A DNA stretch of 64,000 bases from Shewanella jiangmenensis (GCF_018596335.1 NZ_JAHEPS010000001.1:62001-126000); one strand, 5' to 3'; positions 31,357-42,400 are shown, counted from the stretch's first letter. Notes: generated by a model from the letters alone, not told the origin. A program made the numbers and translations.

Positions 31357-32784
31357 CTAGTCTGACCACTCTCGCATAAAATCCTTTAATCTACCTAAAC
31401 AGTTGTTGACGAGAAACTTTGCCTTATCTGTTGAGTCGGATTCGGCATAACACCGTAATTCTGGCGCATTCCCTGAGGGACGCAGATGAACTATATCGCC
31501 ACAATTTAAGTGAATCCGCAGCCCATCTTTGATATCAGCTTCGCTGACGGATTCATTAGTTAACCCAAGGGCTCTCAATAAATTAACTGGTGATTCGATA
31601 CCGCTAGCAATAACTTGCTGAGCAATCTCGGTAGGGAAATCTTTCAAACGATCACTGTGCGTAAATCTGCCAGGGAGTTCCTGTACAACGGCAGAGAGCG
31701 GCCTGCTGTTAGCTAAAAATATCGCACCCAATACAGGTAACACAGCATCTCGAGTTGCCAAGCGAACTAAGATACTACCGTTAAGTGCGACATCAGTACC
31801 CAGCAAGAAACCACCGTTAGCTTCGAAACCCGCAACTGCAGTGTATTCGTTGGACAAAGAGTCAAACGCTTCAATCACATAAGGTGAACCAATACGAGTC
31901 CGAACAACCTGACTTACCGCACCGCTTTTTTCGATCGCAGTGTTACAGCTGACCGGCACTGCTAGTGCGTCAATCCCCAAGCCCTTAGCACTAAGTAAAC
32001 CGAGGATATCGCCCCTTAAATACTCTCCAGTCTCATCGGCCAGCAACGGTCTGTCACCATCACCATCGGTAGAAAAAAGCAGATCAAGTTTATGCTGTTG
32101 CACCCACTCTTTCGCCTGCTGCCGATCTGATTCTGCAACAGCTTCTGTATCAATTGGAACAAATTCATCGCTGTAGCCAAGTTCAATGACTTCTGCGCCA
32201 AGCTTGCTAAATAGTTCAGGGTAAAGATCTCGCCCGGCACTTGAATGTTGATAAACTCCAACCCGTAAACCTGAAAGGAGAGTCGAAGGGAAAACCTGGG
32301 TGTAGCGCTCTAAATAGGAAATACGAGCGGTGCTATTAACATGAGGCAATGGTGATAGCGTTAACTGTGGAACCACTATTTCAGCCTGCAGTATTGCAAG
32401 TTCTTCGATTTTAGTGATTTCACCAGCAATAGTGTAGAACTTAAGCCCGTTTCGATCGAAAGGTATGTGGCTACCAGTGATCATAATTGCAGGTACGCCG
32501 TCTAGCTGTGCTTTGTAAGCCAAAGCTGGCGTAGGAACGACTCCATAATAATCGACTTCAACACCAGCGCCCTTAGCCGCTGCAATGCAAGCCTGTGCCA
32601 TAGCGGGGCTGCTGGGGCGATTATCAATCGCTATCGCCAGTCGGCAAGCGTTTTCAATGGATGAAATAAAAGCCAAAGTAAAAGCTGCACAAACTTCAGG
32701 AGTGAAGTCAGACACCAACCCTCTGGCACCAGAAGTCCCAAAAGCAATACCACTGGTACTTATGATGTTATTAGATGTTTGCAT
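31357..32784 (-). CDS. manB: Phosphomannomutase
   Basis: About 475 residues in the alpha-D-phosphohexomutase family. FGTSGARGLVSDFTPE is followed by the catalytic-loop region ITGSHIPFDRNGLKFY (family TASHNP; the phosphoserine is kept), the metal-binding STDGDGDRP, and a C-terminal RPSGNAPELRCYAES phosphate-binding loop. With manC next to it, the likely role is mannose-6-phosphate to mannose-1-phosphate for GDP-mannose. I prefer the ATG at 32784, which has GGCGGA close upstream, over 32802. The stop codon abuts the galU remnant. Confidence 0.88.
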   Translation of the reverse strand: MQTSNNIISTSGIAFGTSGARGLVSDFTPEVCAAFTLAFISSIENACRLAIAIDNRPSSPAMAQACIAAAKGAGVEVDYYGVVPTPALAYKAQLDGVPAIMITGSHIPFDRNGLKFYTIAGEITKIEELAILQAEIVVPQLTLSPLPHVNSTARISYLERYTQVFPSTLLSGLRVGVYQHSSAGRDLYPELFSKLGAEVIELGYSDEFVPIDTEAVAESDRQQAKEWVQQHKLDLLFSTDGDGDRPLLADETGEYLRGDILGLLSAKGLGIDALAVPVSCNTAIEKSGAVSQVVRTRIGSPYVIEAFDSLSNEYTAVAGFEANGGFLLGTDVALNGSILVRLATRDAVLPVLGAIFLANSRPLSAVVQELPGRFTHSDRLKDFPTEIAQQVIASGIESPVNLLRALGLTNESVSEADIKDGLRIHLNCGDIVHLRPSGNAPELRCYAESDSTDKAKFLVNNCLGRLKDFMREWSD

Positions 32785-32837
32785 GAATTCCGCCGAAAGC
32801 AAAAGTTCAATTAGATAATGTTTCGAAAAAGGCGCAG

Positions 32838-34244
32838 CTATGCACGCCCATATCGATCTTGAAAACGAACAATATCGTCCTCACCCAAGTAGGAACCGGA
32901 CTGAACTTCTATCAATTCAAGATCGACCTTACCGGGGTTCTCTAACGCATGAACGGCAGTAATCGGAATATAAACAGACTGATTCTCAGTCACAAACTGC
33001 TCAGTCTCATCGATGGTGACCTTTGCTGTACCGGATACTACTATCCAATGCTCAGCCCGATGATGATGCATTTGCACTGACAACTTGGCTCCCGGCTTTA
33101 CAGTAATACGCTTAACCTGGAATCGTTCGCCACTGTCAACTGAGTCGTACTTGCCCCAAGGGCGGTAAACTTCTCGGTGGAAAGTCACTTCACTGCGGCC
33201 ATCAGCCTTCAGTTTGTTAACTATGTGCTTAACATCCTGCGCCTTGTCCTTATGGGCAACCAAAACCGCATCTTTAGTATTCACGATAACTAAGTCTTGC
33301 ACACCTACGGTGGCAACCAGCTTTTCATCGCCGAGAACAAGGCAGTTGGTAGTATCGACGCTAACTACATCACCATCAAAGACATTGCCATTTTCGTCTT
33401 TGTCAGCCACATCCCACAAAGCCGAAAAACCTCCGACATCGCTCCAACCAGCATCCAGCGGAACAACTACTGCACGCTCAGTCTTTTCCATTACGGCATA
33501 GTCAATAGACTCGTCAGGACATGCTTCAAAAGCCACCTTGTTGACACGAATGAAATCGAGGTCGGGAGTTTGTTCTTGAATAGCTTCTGCACAAGCGGCA
33601 TAAATATCAGGACGAAACGCATTCAATTCTTCCAGATATCGGCTGGCTTTAAACATAAACATACCGCTATTCCAGTAATAATCGCCTGAAGCAAGATATT
33701 CCTGAGCAGTTGCCAAAGCAGGCTTCTCAACAAATTCAGCAACCCGAAAACAGTTCTTAGAAGCCTCAGCACCGCGTTTAATATAGCCGTACCCGGTCTC
33801 AGCATGGGTTGGTACAATACCAAAGGTAACCATATCCCCTTGCTCAGCTTGAACCTTAGCCTTCTCAATTGCATCATGGAAAGCATTGACGTTCTTGATT
33901 ACGTGATCTGCAGCGAGCACCAGTAGAATTGGATCCTCTCCTTCTTCTACAGCTTTTAAGGCTGCCAAAGCGATGGCGGGAGCAGTATTACGACCAACAG
34001 GTTCAAGAATGATTTTGCAATTGATGACTTGGGCTTGTCTTATTTGTTCAGCAGTGATGAACCTGTGCTCTTCGTTACATATCAGAGTTGGCGCATGCTG
34101 TTGCAGCCCTTTTAGGCGAAACACGGTTTCTTGGAGCATAGAGCGACAACTGACCAGAGGTAAAAACTGCTTTGGGCGATTGCCTCTGGATAAGGGCCAG
34201 AGTCTGCTGCCAGCACCGCCAGCCATAATGACGGGTAATATCAT
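32838..34244 (-). CDS. manC: Mannose-1-phosphate guanylyltransferase / mannose-6-phosphate isomerase
   Basis: About 468 residues. The N-terminal guanylyltransferase starts [20 protein letters not shown], followed by PKQFLPL and FVEKP. The C-terminal cupin (type II isomerase) part has [20 protein letters not shown] and [20 protein letters not shown]. The bifunctional enzyme makes GDP-mannose, the substrate for Gmd downstream in the same locus. The ATG at 34244 is the standard family start; ATGs at 34250 and 34313 are also in frame. Confidence 0.93.
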   Translation of the reverse strand: MILPVIMAGGAGSRLWPLSRGNRPKQFLPLVSCRSMLQETVFRLKGLQQHAPTLICNEEHRFITAEQIRQAQVINCKIILEPVGRNTAPAIALAALKAVEEGEDPILLVLAADHVIKNVNAFHDAIEKAKVQAEQGDMVTFGIVPTHAETGYGYIKRGAEASKNCFRVAEFVEKPALATAQEYLASGDYYWNSGMFMFKASRYLEELNAFRPDIYAACAEAIQEQTPDLDFIRVNKVAFEACPDESIDYAVMEKTERAVVVPLDAGWSDVGGFSALWDVADKDENGNVFDGDVVSVDTTNCLVLGDEKLVATVGVQDLVIVNTKDAVLVAHKDKAQDVKHIVNKLKADGRSEVTFHREVYRPWGKYDSVDSGERFQVKRITVKPGAKLSVQMHHHRAEHWIVVSGTAKVTIDETEQFVTENQSVYIPITAVHALENPGKVDLELIEVQSGSYLGEDDIVRFQDRYGRA

Positions 34245-34269
34245 ACACATATACCTAAAATTAATTAGC

Positions 34270-34725
34270 CTAGCAAAAATATGCTTTGGTGTTATGGTGA
34301 ACAGTCTCAGCACAGAGAAGTTTATCTACATTCCACCACCGATATTGGCAGTGTTGTTCAACAGGCAAATCAGTAATTTCGATATCAAGTACTAATGTAT
34401 ATGCCAGTACAATATAGTGAGTAGAAAAGTCCTCGGTAGAAAAGTTATCTTGGTAAAAGTGCTGGTAAACGCCTTTGAAAATCGCATCTTTAAAAGAAAG
34501 AGCTCTTCCCAACTCTTCTGAAACCAAGCGTCCGAATGCCTCTTCAAGCTGTTCGTCCTTCCGTATTCGTCCGCCAGGAACAAACCATGAGTTCTTAGCG
34601 GGTCGATTATTTCGCAAGCCCAAAAGAATCTGACCGTCCGAGTTTTGAACGATCAGATCAATGGAGACGAGTGGAGTAGATGCAACAACTGTTTTGAAAG
34701 AGCTTTCATCAAGCTGTTTAGTCAC
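34270..34725 (-). CDS. gmm: GDP-mannose mannosyl hydrolase (Nudix, Gmm/WcaH)
   Basis: The 151-residue Nudix protein closely follows E. coli Gmm: [40 protein letters not shown] (the divergent Nudix box of this family), [20 protein letters not shown]. It hydrolyses GDP-mannose or GDP-glucose to GDP and sugar. The start is GTG at 34725 with AAGGAG at ideal spacing. It lies between fcl and manC, as in colanic-acid clusters. Confidence 0.92.
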   Translation of the reverse strand: MTKQLDESSFKTVVASTPLVSIDLIVQNSDGQILLGLRNNRPAKNSWFVPGGRIRKDEQLEEAFGRLVSEELGRALSFKDAIFKGVYQHFYQDNFSTEDFSTHYIVLAYTLVLDIEITDLPVEQHCQYRWWNVDKLLCAETVHHNTKAYFC

Positions 34726-34740
34726 AGCATCTCCTTCTGT

Positions 34741-35709
34741 TTATTTACGGAATTGATCCTGATTAGATAAGAACCAATCGTAGGTAATAGCAAGCCCGGC
34801 CTCTAACCCTATCTTGTAGTTCCACCCCAAATCTTTGAGCCGAGAAACATTCATCAGTTTTCTGGGCGCACCATCAGGTTTAGTAGCATCAAATACAATG
34901 CTGCCTTCAAATCCTACAACCTTCGCCATTGTGGTTGCCATCTCGCGTATAGTACAGTCTTCACCGGTACCAACATTAATATGAGACAGCATAGGCTGAG
35001 TGTTTGCCTGATAGGAATCAGCACCAAGCTCCATCACATATACACTAGCAGCCGCCATATCATCTACGTGTAAGAATTCACGCATTGGCGTACCAGAACC
35101 CCAAACAACAACCTCAGCTGCACCTGCGAGTTTTGCTTCATGAAAACGACGCATCAGCGCAGGAATAACATGGGAGTTCTCCGGGTGGAAGTTATCATTT
35201 TCGCCATACAAGTTAGTAGGCATTACGCTACGATAATCTCTACCAAATTGGCGGTTATAAGATTCACACAACTTAATCCCGGCAATTTTTGCGATTGCAT
35301 AAGGCTCGTTGGTAGGTTCCAGAGTCCCGGTCAACAAAGCTGATTCAGCCATAGGCTGCTGAGCAAGCTTAGGATAAATGCAGGAAGACCCTAAAAACAA
35401 CAAACGCTGCACGTCATGTTTGTGTGCAGACTGAATAACATTGCACTGGATAGCTAAATTCTGATAGATGAAGTCAGCAGGGAATACATTGTTGGCATGA
35501 ATACCACCAACCTTGGCCGCAGCCAAATAGACTTCATCAATACTTTCAGCAGCAAAAAAAGCATCTACACCTGCCTGACTGGTCAAATCCAATTCATGTC
35601 GACTCTTCAGAACCAGTTCAATGTCAGCCCTTTGTTTAAGTTGCCTGACAATAGCTGAACCAACCATACCTTTATGTCCAGCAACAAAGACTCTTTTTTT
35701 AGAAGTCAT
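34741..35709 (-). CDS. fcl: GDP-L-fucose synthase
   Basis: The 322-residue short-chain dehydrogenase has the N-terminal Rossmann motif [16 protein letters not shown] and [16 protein letters not shown]. The catalytic [18 protein letters not shown] (Tyr-x-x-x-Lys) and [20 protein letters not shown] identify GDP-fucose synthase. It converts the Gmd product to GDP-L-fucose. It ends 15 bp before gmm and starts 5 bp after gmd. Confidence 0.95.
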   Translation of the reverse strand: MTSKKRVFVAGHKGMVGSAIVRQLKQRADIELVLKSRHELDLTSQAGVDAFFAAESIDEVYLAAAKVGGIHANNVFPADFIYQNLAIQCNVIQSAHKHDVQRLLFLGSSCIYPKLAQQPMAESALLTGTLEPTNEPYAIAKIAGIKLCESYNRQFGRDYRSVMPTNLYGENDNFHPENSHVIPALMRRFHEAKLAGAAEVVVWGSGTPMREFLHVDDMAAASVYVMELGADSYQANTQPMLSHINVGTGEDCTIREMATTMAKVVGFEGSIVFDATKPDGAPRKLMNVSRLKDLGWNYKIGLEAGLAITYDWFLSNQDQFRK

Positions 35710-35714
35710 TTAAA

Positions 35715-36833
35715 CTACCTTTCGACAGAGATAGATACATCGTGTCCATGCTCTTTAAGTAGAGCGTGCTGCTTAGCCTTAGACAAGTCGCTCGCGACCA
35801 TTTCGGCACACATCTCCTCAACGGTGATCTCTGGAACCCACCCCAGCTTCTGCTTAGCTTTTGCAGGATCGCCGAGCAGAGTCTCAACTTCAGCAGGACG
35901 GAAATACCGAGGATCTACTTTAACAATGACATCACCTACCTTCAAAGCTGGTGCATTGTCACCATGAATCGCAGCTACAGTAGCTATCTCTTCTACTCCC
36001 TCACCGGAAAACTCCAATTCTATCCCCAACTCTTTTGCTGACAACCTGACAAACTCACGAACAGAGATCTGCTTACCAGTAGCAATAACAAAATCTTCAG
36101 GGTGCTCTTGCTGAAGCATCATCCACTGCATGCGAACATAGTCCTTTGCATGACCCCAGTCACGAAGTGCATCCATATTCCCAAGGAATAAGCACCCTTC
36201 TAATCCCTGCGCAATGTTGGCAAGTGCGCGGGTGATTTTGCGTGTTACAAAAGTCTCGCCCCGACGAGGAGATTCGTGATTGAAAAGAATGCCGTTACAA
36301 GCATACATGCCATAAGACTCACGGTAATTAACAGTAATCCAATAGGCATACATTTTCGCAACAGCATAAGGAGAGCGAGGATAGAAAGGAGTCGTTTCCT
36401 TTTGAGGTATCTCTTGTACCAATCCATATAATTCTGAGGTTGAAGCCTGATAGAAACGAGTTTTCTTCTCCAAACCACAAATACGAATTGCTTCCAATAA
36501 GCGAAGTGTTCCTAAAGCATCTACATCGGCAGTATACTCAGGAGATTCAAACGACACGGCTACGTGTGATTGAGCTCCCAAGTTATACACTTCATCTGGC
36601 CGGATCTGCTGCATTAATCTGACGAGGTTAGAGGTATCAGTCAAATCGCCGTAATGAAGTATGAAATTTGGATTATCCTCATGCCGATCCTGATATATAT
36701 GATCAACCCTTTGCGTATTAAACAATGAAGCGCGGCGTTTTATACCGTGTACTTCATATCCTTTTTCAAGGAGAAACTCAGCAAGATATGAACCGTCTTG
36801 ACCTGTCACGCCTGTAATAATTGCTTTCTTCAT
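35715..36833 (-). CDS. gmd: GDP-mannose 4,6-dehydratase
   Basis: The 372-residue extended SDR has [35 protein letters not shown], the active-site region [15 protein letters not shown] and [20 protein letters not shown]. These are diagnostic of Gmd. With fcl it makes GDP-L-fucose from GDP-mannose. GC content here is lower than in the flanks of the window. Confidence 0.96.
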   Translation of the reverse strand: MKKAIITGVTGQDGSYLAEFLLEKGYEVHGIKRRASLFNTQRVDHIYQDRHEDNPNFILHYGDLTDTSNLVRLMQQIRPDEVYNLGAQSHVAVSFESPEYTADVDALGTLRLLEAIRICGLEKKTRFYQASTSELYGLVQEIPQKETTPFYPRSPYAVAKMYAYWITVNYRESYGMYACNGILFNHESPRRGETFVTRKITRALANIAQGLEGCLFLGNMDALRDWGHAKDYVRMQWMMLQQEHPEDFVIATGKQISVREFVRLSAKELGIELEFSGEGVEEIATVAAIHGDNAPALKVGDVIVKVDPRYFRPAEVETLLGDPAKAKQKLGWVPEITVEEMCAEMVASDLSKAKQHALLKEHGHDVSISVER

Positions 36834-36849
36834 ATAATAAACCCTAATG

Positions 36850-37740
36850 TTATCCGATTCGTGACCTAATAAAAATTAAAGCCTTAGGTGACAGGAGCGA
36901 AATAGTTCCTGCTAAAATATATTTAAAGTTAGTTGTTGAGCAAAACGCCTTTACATAATAAAGCGAACATCTACGGTCCAAATTCATTAAAAGGCAATGC
37001 GCTCTCATAAGATGACAATTAACACTAAACACATCTTGGTTCTCAAAATTTACAAAACGTTTATTTAAAATAGTAATAGCTGTTTCGAGAGCATCAAAAT
37101 TTTTTGAAACACTTGCTCTTTTAGTTATATAGCGACACTCAGTCAAAACAGCATCCAAAAAACAAACATTCACACTTTTTAATAAAGACAAGCGTAAAAC
37201 GAACTCATAATCCTCGATAGCTGGCAAGGTGGTATCAAACCCATCCACACTAAGAAAAAGTTCCTTCTTTATCGCAAAAACGGGGGCGCCACCAACGTAA
37301 TTCCCCCCCAAAAGCCTTTCAAAAGAAAGACAATTAGAGTCAGTAACAGATGTTATGTAGCTACACCGCTCATTTATCATATGAATTAAAGCTCTATGAT
37401 AAATAAAATTTACATCACGTTTTCTTGAAATTAGGTCTAAAACGACCTGCAACTTATCGTCAGTAAAAGAGTCATCATCATCTAAGAATAAAATCCAATC
37501 TCCTCTGGCTAATTGCACTCCTTTATTTCTTGCGCCCGCAGCGCCCAGATTCACATCACTTCTATATAAAACCAAATCATAATTAAATTCACATTCAATT
37601 TTAACGGGTCGAAATGAGCAATCATCAACTACTACAACTTCAAAGTCCAAGTTTGTCTGATGCTCTAACCGCTCAAGACAATGAACAAGGTCTTCTTGCC
37701 TATTAAAACTTGGAATTACAATAGAAATTAGCTTATCCAT
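36850..37740 (-). CDS. GT2-family glycosyltransferase
   Basis: The 296-residue protein has the GT-A start [20 protein letters not shown], then VVVVDDCS and [17 protein letters not shown] as metal-binding acidic motif. The C-terminus is basic and hydrophobic. It overlaps the polymerase gene upstream by 8 bp. The DNA is very AT-rich compared with the window flanks, like the next five genes upstream. Sugar specificity is unknown. Confidence 0.88.
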   Translation of the reverse strand: MDKLISIVIPSFNRQEDLVHCLERLEHQTNLDFEVVVVDDCSFRPVKIECEFNYDLVLYRSDVNLGAAGARNKGVQLARGDWILFLDDDDSFTDDKLQVVLDLISRKRDVNFIYHRALIHMINERCSYITSVTDSNCLSFERLLGGNYVGGAPVFAIKKELFLSVDGFDTTLPAIEDYEFVLRLSLLKSVNVCFLDAVLTECRYITKRASVSKNFDALETAITILNKRFVNFENQDVFSVNCHLMRAHCLLMNLDRRCSLYYVKAFCSTTNFKYILAGTISLLSPKALIFIRSRIG

Positions 37741-38821
37741 ATAAAATTATTGCCACTGAACTAGTATTCAAAATAAAAACAGCCCATATTAGAACTACAC
37801 ATATTACAAAAGAAGCCATAAATTTACGTTGTTTAAAAATTGTCAACGAAATATAAACCAAAGAAAATACCTGCATCATATAAGCAAAATTAGCGACCCG
37901 ATTATATGCAAACTCATTAAAAGCGAAAAGATTGGAAAGAGCAGAAAACAATAAAAATGGCACAAACACTGATTCAAATATGAAATATTTTTGAACAAAA
38001 TGCCGCAGCCTAAAAAAATACAACAATAATATAGAAAATGCAGTGAAATTCAATAATATAAAAGGAGCATTAGTATAAACGCTAGCAGCCTTAGTATATA
38101 TTTGATAAGGAACAAAAAAATAGATGAGCTTGCCGACAACTGTACTGCCAAGAATAGAAGAAAAAAATAATAGCACTATCCACTTCAATCTAATAAATGT
38201 TAAAACAATTATAAAAAATAATAGAACCGCTGAAAATTTGTGAAACCCAAATGCAACTATAGAAAGCAGCAACAAATTTTTATATGAAAATCTATAATAT
38301 CGATAATATATAAAATATGGAACTAAAGCTAAAACGAATGCCTGTCTGATCGCATTGCCAAAAGTATTATAAAAAGTTCCACAAACTACAAATGCAAAAA
38401 AATATAATAGAGCATTACCACCAAAAATAAGTCTCAACCCAAAAAACAAAATAGATATGGATGACACCGCAATAGCATATAAAAACCATTGCTCACCTAT
38501 CCCGAGTTTAGCAAATATGTATGCTAAAGACCAAAATAGAAACTCGCTTCCAATTCCTAATCCAGACTCGATATCCTGATGAACAGTTAAAATACTCTCA
38601 GAATTTTGAATTAAATAAAAACCTTGAATATAAACTTGGGTGTCAAACCCAGCACCCAAAGGTCTAAAACCAACAATTACTGCGGACAACACCAAAAAAA
38701 AAGCTAATGAAAAAGGTTTGAAGGGTTTAAAAAAATTAAATTTATTTAAAGTGTAATGAATTAAAACCAAAAGATAAAGCGACGCAACGATTACAATATC
38801 AAATGGATTAACATTAAACAC
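37733..38821 (-). CDS. wzy: EpsG-like O-antigen polymerase (Wzy)
   Basis: The 362-residue protein is almost entirely hydrophobic with about ten transmembrane segments. Its pattern fits the EpsG/Wzy family, including RPLGAGFDTQVYIQGF, FGNAIRQAFVLAL and FHKFSAVLLFF. EpsG-type proteins polymerise repeat units in the periplasm. No other polymerase candidate exists in this locus. The start appears to be GTG at 38821 with AAGAAGG upstream. It is among the most AT-rich genes in the window. Confidence 0.78.
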   Translation of the reverse strand: MFNVNPFDIVIVASLYLLVLIHYTLNKFNFFKPFKPFSLAFFLVLSAVIVGFRPLGAGFDTQVYIQGFYLIQNSESILTVHQDIESGLGIGSEFLFWSLAYIFAKLGIGEQWFLYAIAVSSISILFFGLRLIFGGNALLYFFAFVVCGTFYNTFGNAIRQAFVLALVPYFIYYRYYRFSYKNLLLLSIVAFGFHKFSAVLLFFIIVLTFIRLKWIVLLFFSSILGSTVVGKLIYFFVPYQIYTKAASVYTNAPFILLNFTAFSILLLYFFRLRHFVQKYFIFESVFVPFLLFSALSNLFAFNEFAYNRVANFAYMMQVFSLVYISLTIFKQRKFMASFVICVVLIWAVFILNTSSVAIILYG

Positions 38822-39590
38822 CGAAAAACCTTCTTTTTAATTTCAAAGCCCATTTAGGGCTTAAATTTTTAATAAACTGAATCGCTAACATTCTAAATTT
38901 AACACGTATTGCATCGGCTTTGGTTATAAGATGAAACTCAAGTTTTAAATTAATTTGTTCACTTATAGTCTTATTCATCTGAGAACTACTAAAGCCTTCA
39001 GCAACAACAGTTGATATTGCTTCTGGGAAATATTTAAATTTATACCCACTTGTCAAAATTTCCATATATAGCTTTTGATCCGCAACTCTTGGATACTCCG
39101 GATCAAACGGAAACTTTTTTAATAGCTCAGTTCTTGTAAATACAGACTGATGACAGAAAGGCATTGGCTCAAATAAAGTTGGAACACTTGTGCATTTCTT
39201 TAAGTATTTAGTTTCCCCATCGAAAACTACATAAGTATCTCCATATAAAACAGATACGTCCACACACTTAATGCTCAATTCGTTATATAAATTTTGCGCT
39301 TCAATATCTACAAAAAAATCACCAGCATTCATGAAACATATCCAATCTCCGGCAGCGGTATTAGCAGCTTTATTCATTGCGTCAAATATACCATTGTCCT
39401 TCTCTGACACTAATGAATCAAAAAGATTTGAATTTTTCAAAATTGAGAGCGTAGAATCGATTGAACCACCATCAATTGCAATAATCTCAATATCTCCGGG
39501 CCATTTATTCCTGAATGCACTAATTGAACTCAACGTCGCACCCAACAAATTTTCACAATTATAAGTCACTACAGCTATCGTTAAAGACAT
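38814..39590 (-). CDS. GT2-family glycosyltransferase
   Basis: The 258-residue protein opens LTIAVVTYNCENLLGATL, followed by EIIAIDGGSIDSTLSIL and CFMNAGDFF. The Asp-x-Gly-Ser/Asp and N-A-G-D region place it with the WcaA/RfbF-like GT2 group. A C-terminal amphipathic basic tail suggests membrane contact. Overlaps the wzy start by 8 bp. The ATG at 39590 is preferred over GTG at 39593. Acceptor and donor unknown. Confidence 0.87.
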   Translation of the reverse strand: MSLTIAVVTYNCENLLGATLSSISAFRNKWPGDIEIIAIDGGSIDSTLSILKNSNLFDSLVSEKDNGIFDAMNKAANTAAGDWICFMNAGDFFVDIEAQNLYNELSIKCVDVSVLYGDTYVVFDGETKYLKKCTSVPTLFEPMPFCHQSVFTRTELLKKFPFDPEYPRVADQKLYMEILTSGYKFKYFPEAISTVVAEGFSSSQMNKTISEQINLKLEFHLITKADAIRVKFRMLAIQFIKNLSPKWALKLKRRFFGV

Positions 39591-39609
39591 CACAAACTCA
39601 AAGATTGGT

Positions 39610-40173
39610 TTAAAAAAAACAACGTTTATTAATTAGAGTGTCATATTGACCTTTATCTCTATAACTTATTACACTAGCCGGATTACCAGCTACCACAGCT
39701 CTTTCAGGAATAATCCCTCGAACGACGGAACCTGCAGCTATAACTACTCCGTCACCTAAGCAAGTTCCTGGCAGAATAGTAACGTTCGCACCACACCAAA
39801 CATAGTCCCCTATAACGACAGGTTCTTTTATACTAACATTGTCGTATGGTAATTTCTCACCACTTTTCCAGTTATGTGTGGTAGAAAAAATTGTAAGCCC
39901 GCGCCCGGTATGGAAGTAATCGCCAATTGAAACGCCTCCACTACACTCTATGAATGTAGCACTTTTAATATGACTCCCCTTTCCAATCGAAAAATTTTCA
40001 GCAGGACCTGATATTTCAAAGCCACCAGGGCCTTGATTGACATAGTTAAAGTTATTCCCAAACCGAACTCGATATCTTTGAGCTTTAACTTGTTCTGATA
40101 TGAAAACCAATCTAGCAAAAAAAATGTCAAATTTAATAAAAAAAAGAACCTTAAGAAAAGCGGCTTTTAGCAT
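39610..40173 (-). CDS. Hexapeptide-repeat acyltransferase (WcaF/CatB-like)
   Basis: The 187-residue protein has left-handed beta-helix repeats from about residue 55. The catalytic STTHNWKSGEKLPYD and the late GDYVWCGANVTILPG and GDGVVIAAGSVVRG turns are typical of sugar O-acetyltransferases such as WcaF and NodL. It probably acetylates a sugar of the repeat unit. Its start overlaps the end of wzx by 23 bp. Confidence 0.85.
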   Translation of the reverse strand: MLKAAFLKVLFFIKFDIFFARLVFISEQVKAQRYRVRFGNNFNYVNQGPGGFEISGPAENFSIGKGSHIKSATFIECSGGVSIGDYFHTGRGLTIFSTTHNWKSGEKLPYDNVSIKEPVVIGDYVWCGANVTILPGTCLGDGVVIAAGSVVRGIIPERAVVAGNPASVISYRDKGQYDTLINKRCFF

Positions 40174-41359
40174 AGTGTCTTACCACATAAATTAACAGAG
40201 TTACAAAATAACAAAACATCGCCATTGAGTAACTAATTGCAACTAATTCAATCAGTGAAAAATCAGAGCTAGAAAAATAAATATTAAATAAGAAAACTAA
40301 TGCAGCAATCGTAAGTGAGTAAAGTCTCCAACTGGTATTCCCAGTCTTATTTGAATAAAAACATAGCAATACAGTCACAGACTGAAAAAAAACACCCACA
40401 AAACATATCAATGATATTTCTATAAATCCAGAATATTCAACTGATATCATATCGCTAGCGAAAAAATATATAAATGATGCACCGAAAGACATAGCTAAAA
40501 TTAGAAAAACAACATAATTACCTAACATAGGATAAGAAAATAAGCTGTCTTTATCGATATGAATTCTTTTCAAAAATGCATTCGACATCGCAGAATTAAG
40601 CTGCAGTTGAAAAGCGCTAAACTGCATTGCAACTGTCAATACGCCAACTTCATGCATGGTTCCAATCGATGCGACGTGTAACTTGCCATACTCATTTATT
40701 ATCCATGCAGGTAAAAGAGAAACTAGTAGCGGCGCAGAAAAACGCACAGCCTTATATAATTCTTTTTTATTCCAAGTACCATTTTTCATAGATTCAGTGT
40801 GTCTAAACAAGAAAAATAAAACAACAAATTCAGCTATGAGCAATGCTATTAATCTTGAAAAAGCATCATCAGATATAAAATATAAAAAGACAAAGCTAAA
40901 TAAGAGGGAAAGTAGTGATACGAAAATATTTGAAAGTCCGTAGGTATAAATCCTCTCATCAACAACTAGTTCTGCCTGGCTACTACTCCTAAAACCTCTC
41001 AACAAGACAAAAGCTGGCGTTAATAAGAACAAAAGACCGAAAGAGTGGTAATATAGTGGCAAAAATAAAGCTGCTATAATTGTAAAAAATACTCCTATGG
41101 AAAATCCAAATAAAAATATAGACTTTTTAACCGAAGGGAATAATTTTTTTGCGTGACCAGTTTTAATTACTGGATAATAGTGATCTGCGTTCAAAATTAA
41201 CAGAGGAGCTAATATTGCAGAAACACTCAATATAATACCAAACTTACCTAGCTCGGTTGGTGACATCAAATTCGTTAAAATAGGGATAGATATAAGACCA
41301 ATTAGCATTTGTGCCAAACTTATAACTAGATATTTAATAACGCTAACATAATGAGACAC
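40151..41359 (-). CDS. wzx: O-antigen flippase (Wzx)
   Basis: About 402 residues with around twelve transmembrane segments and the polysaccharide-synthase N-terminus (LAQMLIGLISIPILTNLMSP). It would flip undecaprenyl-linked repeat units. It is distinct from the flippase of the exopolysaccharide locus at 21.1 kb. The start is uncertain: GTG at 41359 has GAG at good spacing, and TTG at 41365 is possible. The DNA is very AT-rich. Confidence 0.85.
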   Translation of the reverse strand: MSHYVSVIKYLVISLAQMLIGLISIPILTNLMSPTELGKFGIILSVSAILAPLLILNADHYYPVIKTGHAKKLFPSVKKSIFLFGFSIGVFFTIIAALFLPLYYHSFGLLFLLTPAFVLLRGFRSSSQAELVVDERIYTYGLSNIFVSLLSLLFSFVFLYFISDDAFSRLIALLIAEFVVLFFLFRHTESMKNGTWNKKELYKAVRFSAPLLVSLLPAWIINEYGKLHVASIGTMHEVGVLTVAMQFSAFQLQLNSAMSNAFLKRIHIDKDSLFSYPMLGNYVVFLILAMSFGASFIYFFASDMISVEYSGFIEISLICFVGVFFQSVTVLLCFYSNKTGNTSWRLYSLTIAALVFLFNIYFSSSDFSLIELVAISYSMAMFCYFVTLLIYVVRHYAKSRFS

Positions 41360-41381
41360 AATCAACTCGCTGTTCTACAGT

Positions 41382-42395
41382 CTACTTGTTAAATCCAAGC
41401 TCAAATAAAGAATGACTAATTGCATTTAGGAATTCATTCGTTTCGACCCCTTCCCACTTCGATATAGTGAATAGAACAGGCCATCCATCTTTTGCGAGAT
41501 TAATAAGCGATGAGGAAAAAAAACTAACAACCAAGTCGGGATGTAAGTCATTAATGATAGTCTCTATAGGCTTAGAGCTTTCTACTATAATAAACTTTGG
41601 AAAATTTAACAGAACAAAATCATAAATATCTGTTCCGATTTCCCTAGGGTGAAATTTGAAGTATACATTTTCGAACCTAGATAAAACTTCTTCATAAATC
41701 AAGGACAACAACTTTAGATACTCAGGTTTATCCATGAAAAATTTATATATATCTTGGGATAGAAATAGAACATTCCCATATTCAGAAACTTTCTTGTGAG
41801 ACTTTATTCCATTCCAATGTTCAATACAAGGTTGAAAGTCCCGATTACAAGTAACTCCAGCGTAGTATATCACAGAGTCAAATACACTATCCGACATTAC
41901 TGGAAACGTTTCAAAACCTGATGAGTAGGCTTTTACAAATAAATTGCTATAAATAGCTGAAGAGAAAATAAATCTGGGATTCTTAAAAATGAGAGGCTGA
42001 ACATTATCTGATGTGGCAACCTTATTTAACGCGTAAGTAGCCAAACCATTTTCCTCGATTAAATTAACTTTCGCACCCTGCGACTTAAATTTATTTACAA
42101 AGTAATGGTTAACCAAGTCGTACTCAGTGTAAATATATAAAAAATCTTCCTCTGAAGCTTGTATGAACTTATCAATATAATTCCTATTTTTAAACATTTT
42201 AATAAAATTAAGCCAACCCAACTTAGAAGTGGATGGAGATTCAAAAACTCTATAAAGAAAACCTGAATTTTTGATTTCATCCAAGTCAAGGCGATGAGGA
42301 ATGCAAATCAAAAACACATCGGTCAAACTAAAATGTTCAGCACGCTTAACAACATCCATAAAATGAAAGTTATTGTTAATGACAAAATAATTCAC
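41382..42395 (-). CDS. Candidate nonulosonate (sialyltransferase-like) glycosyltransferase
   Basis: The 337-residue protein has no signal peptide or membrane segment. Its N-terminal half ends with VNLIEENGLATY, and its C-terminal half contains VYFKFHPREIG and a serine-rich LVVSFFSSSLINLAKDG. Bacterial sialyl- and polysialyltransferases share D/E-D/E-G, H-P and S/T-rich motifs in this order, with a GT-B fold. The gene directly follows the cytidylyltransferase of the nonulosonate pathway, so it is the best candidate for attaching that sugar. The family assignment is by motif only. Start is GTG at 42395. Confidence 0.62.
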   Translation of the reverse strand: MNYFVINNNFHFMDVVKRAEHFSLTDVFLICIPHRLDLDEIKNSGFLYRVFESPSTSKLGWLNFIKMFKNRNYIDKFIQASEEDFLYIYTEYDLVNHYFVNKFKSQGAKVNLIEENGLATYALNKVATSDNVQPLIFKNPRFIFSSAIYSNLFVKAYSSGFETFPVMSDSVFDSVIYYAGVTCNRDFQPCIEHWNGIKSHKKVSEYGNVLFLSQDIYKFFMDKPEYLKLLSLIYEEVLSRFENVYFKFHPREIGTDIYDFVLLNFPKFIIVESSKPIETIINDLHPDLVVSFFSSSLINLAKDGWPVLFTISKWEGVETNEFLNAISHSLFELGFNK

Positions 42396-42400
42396 TTTAC

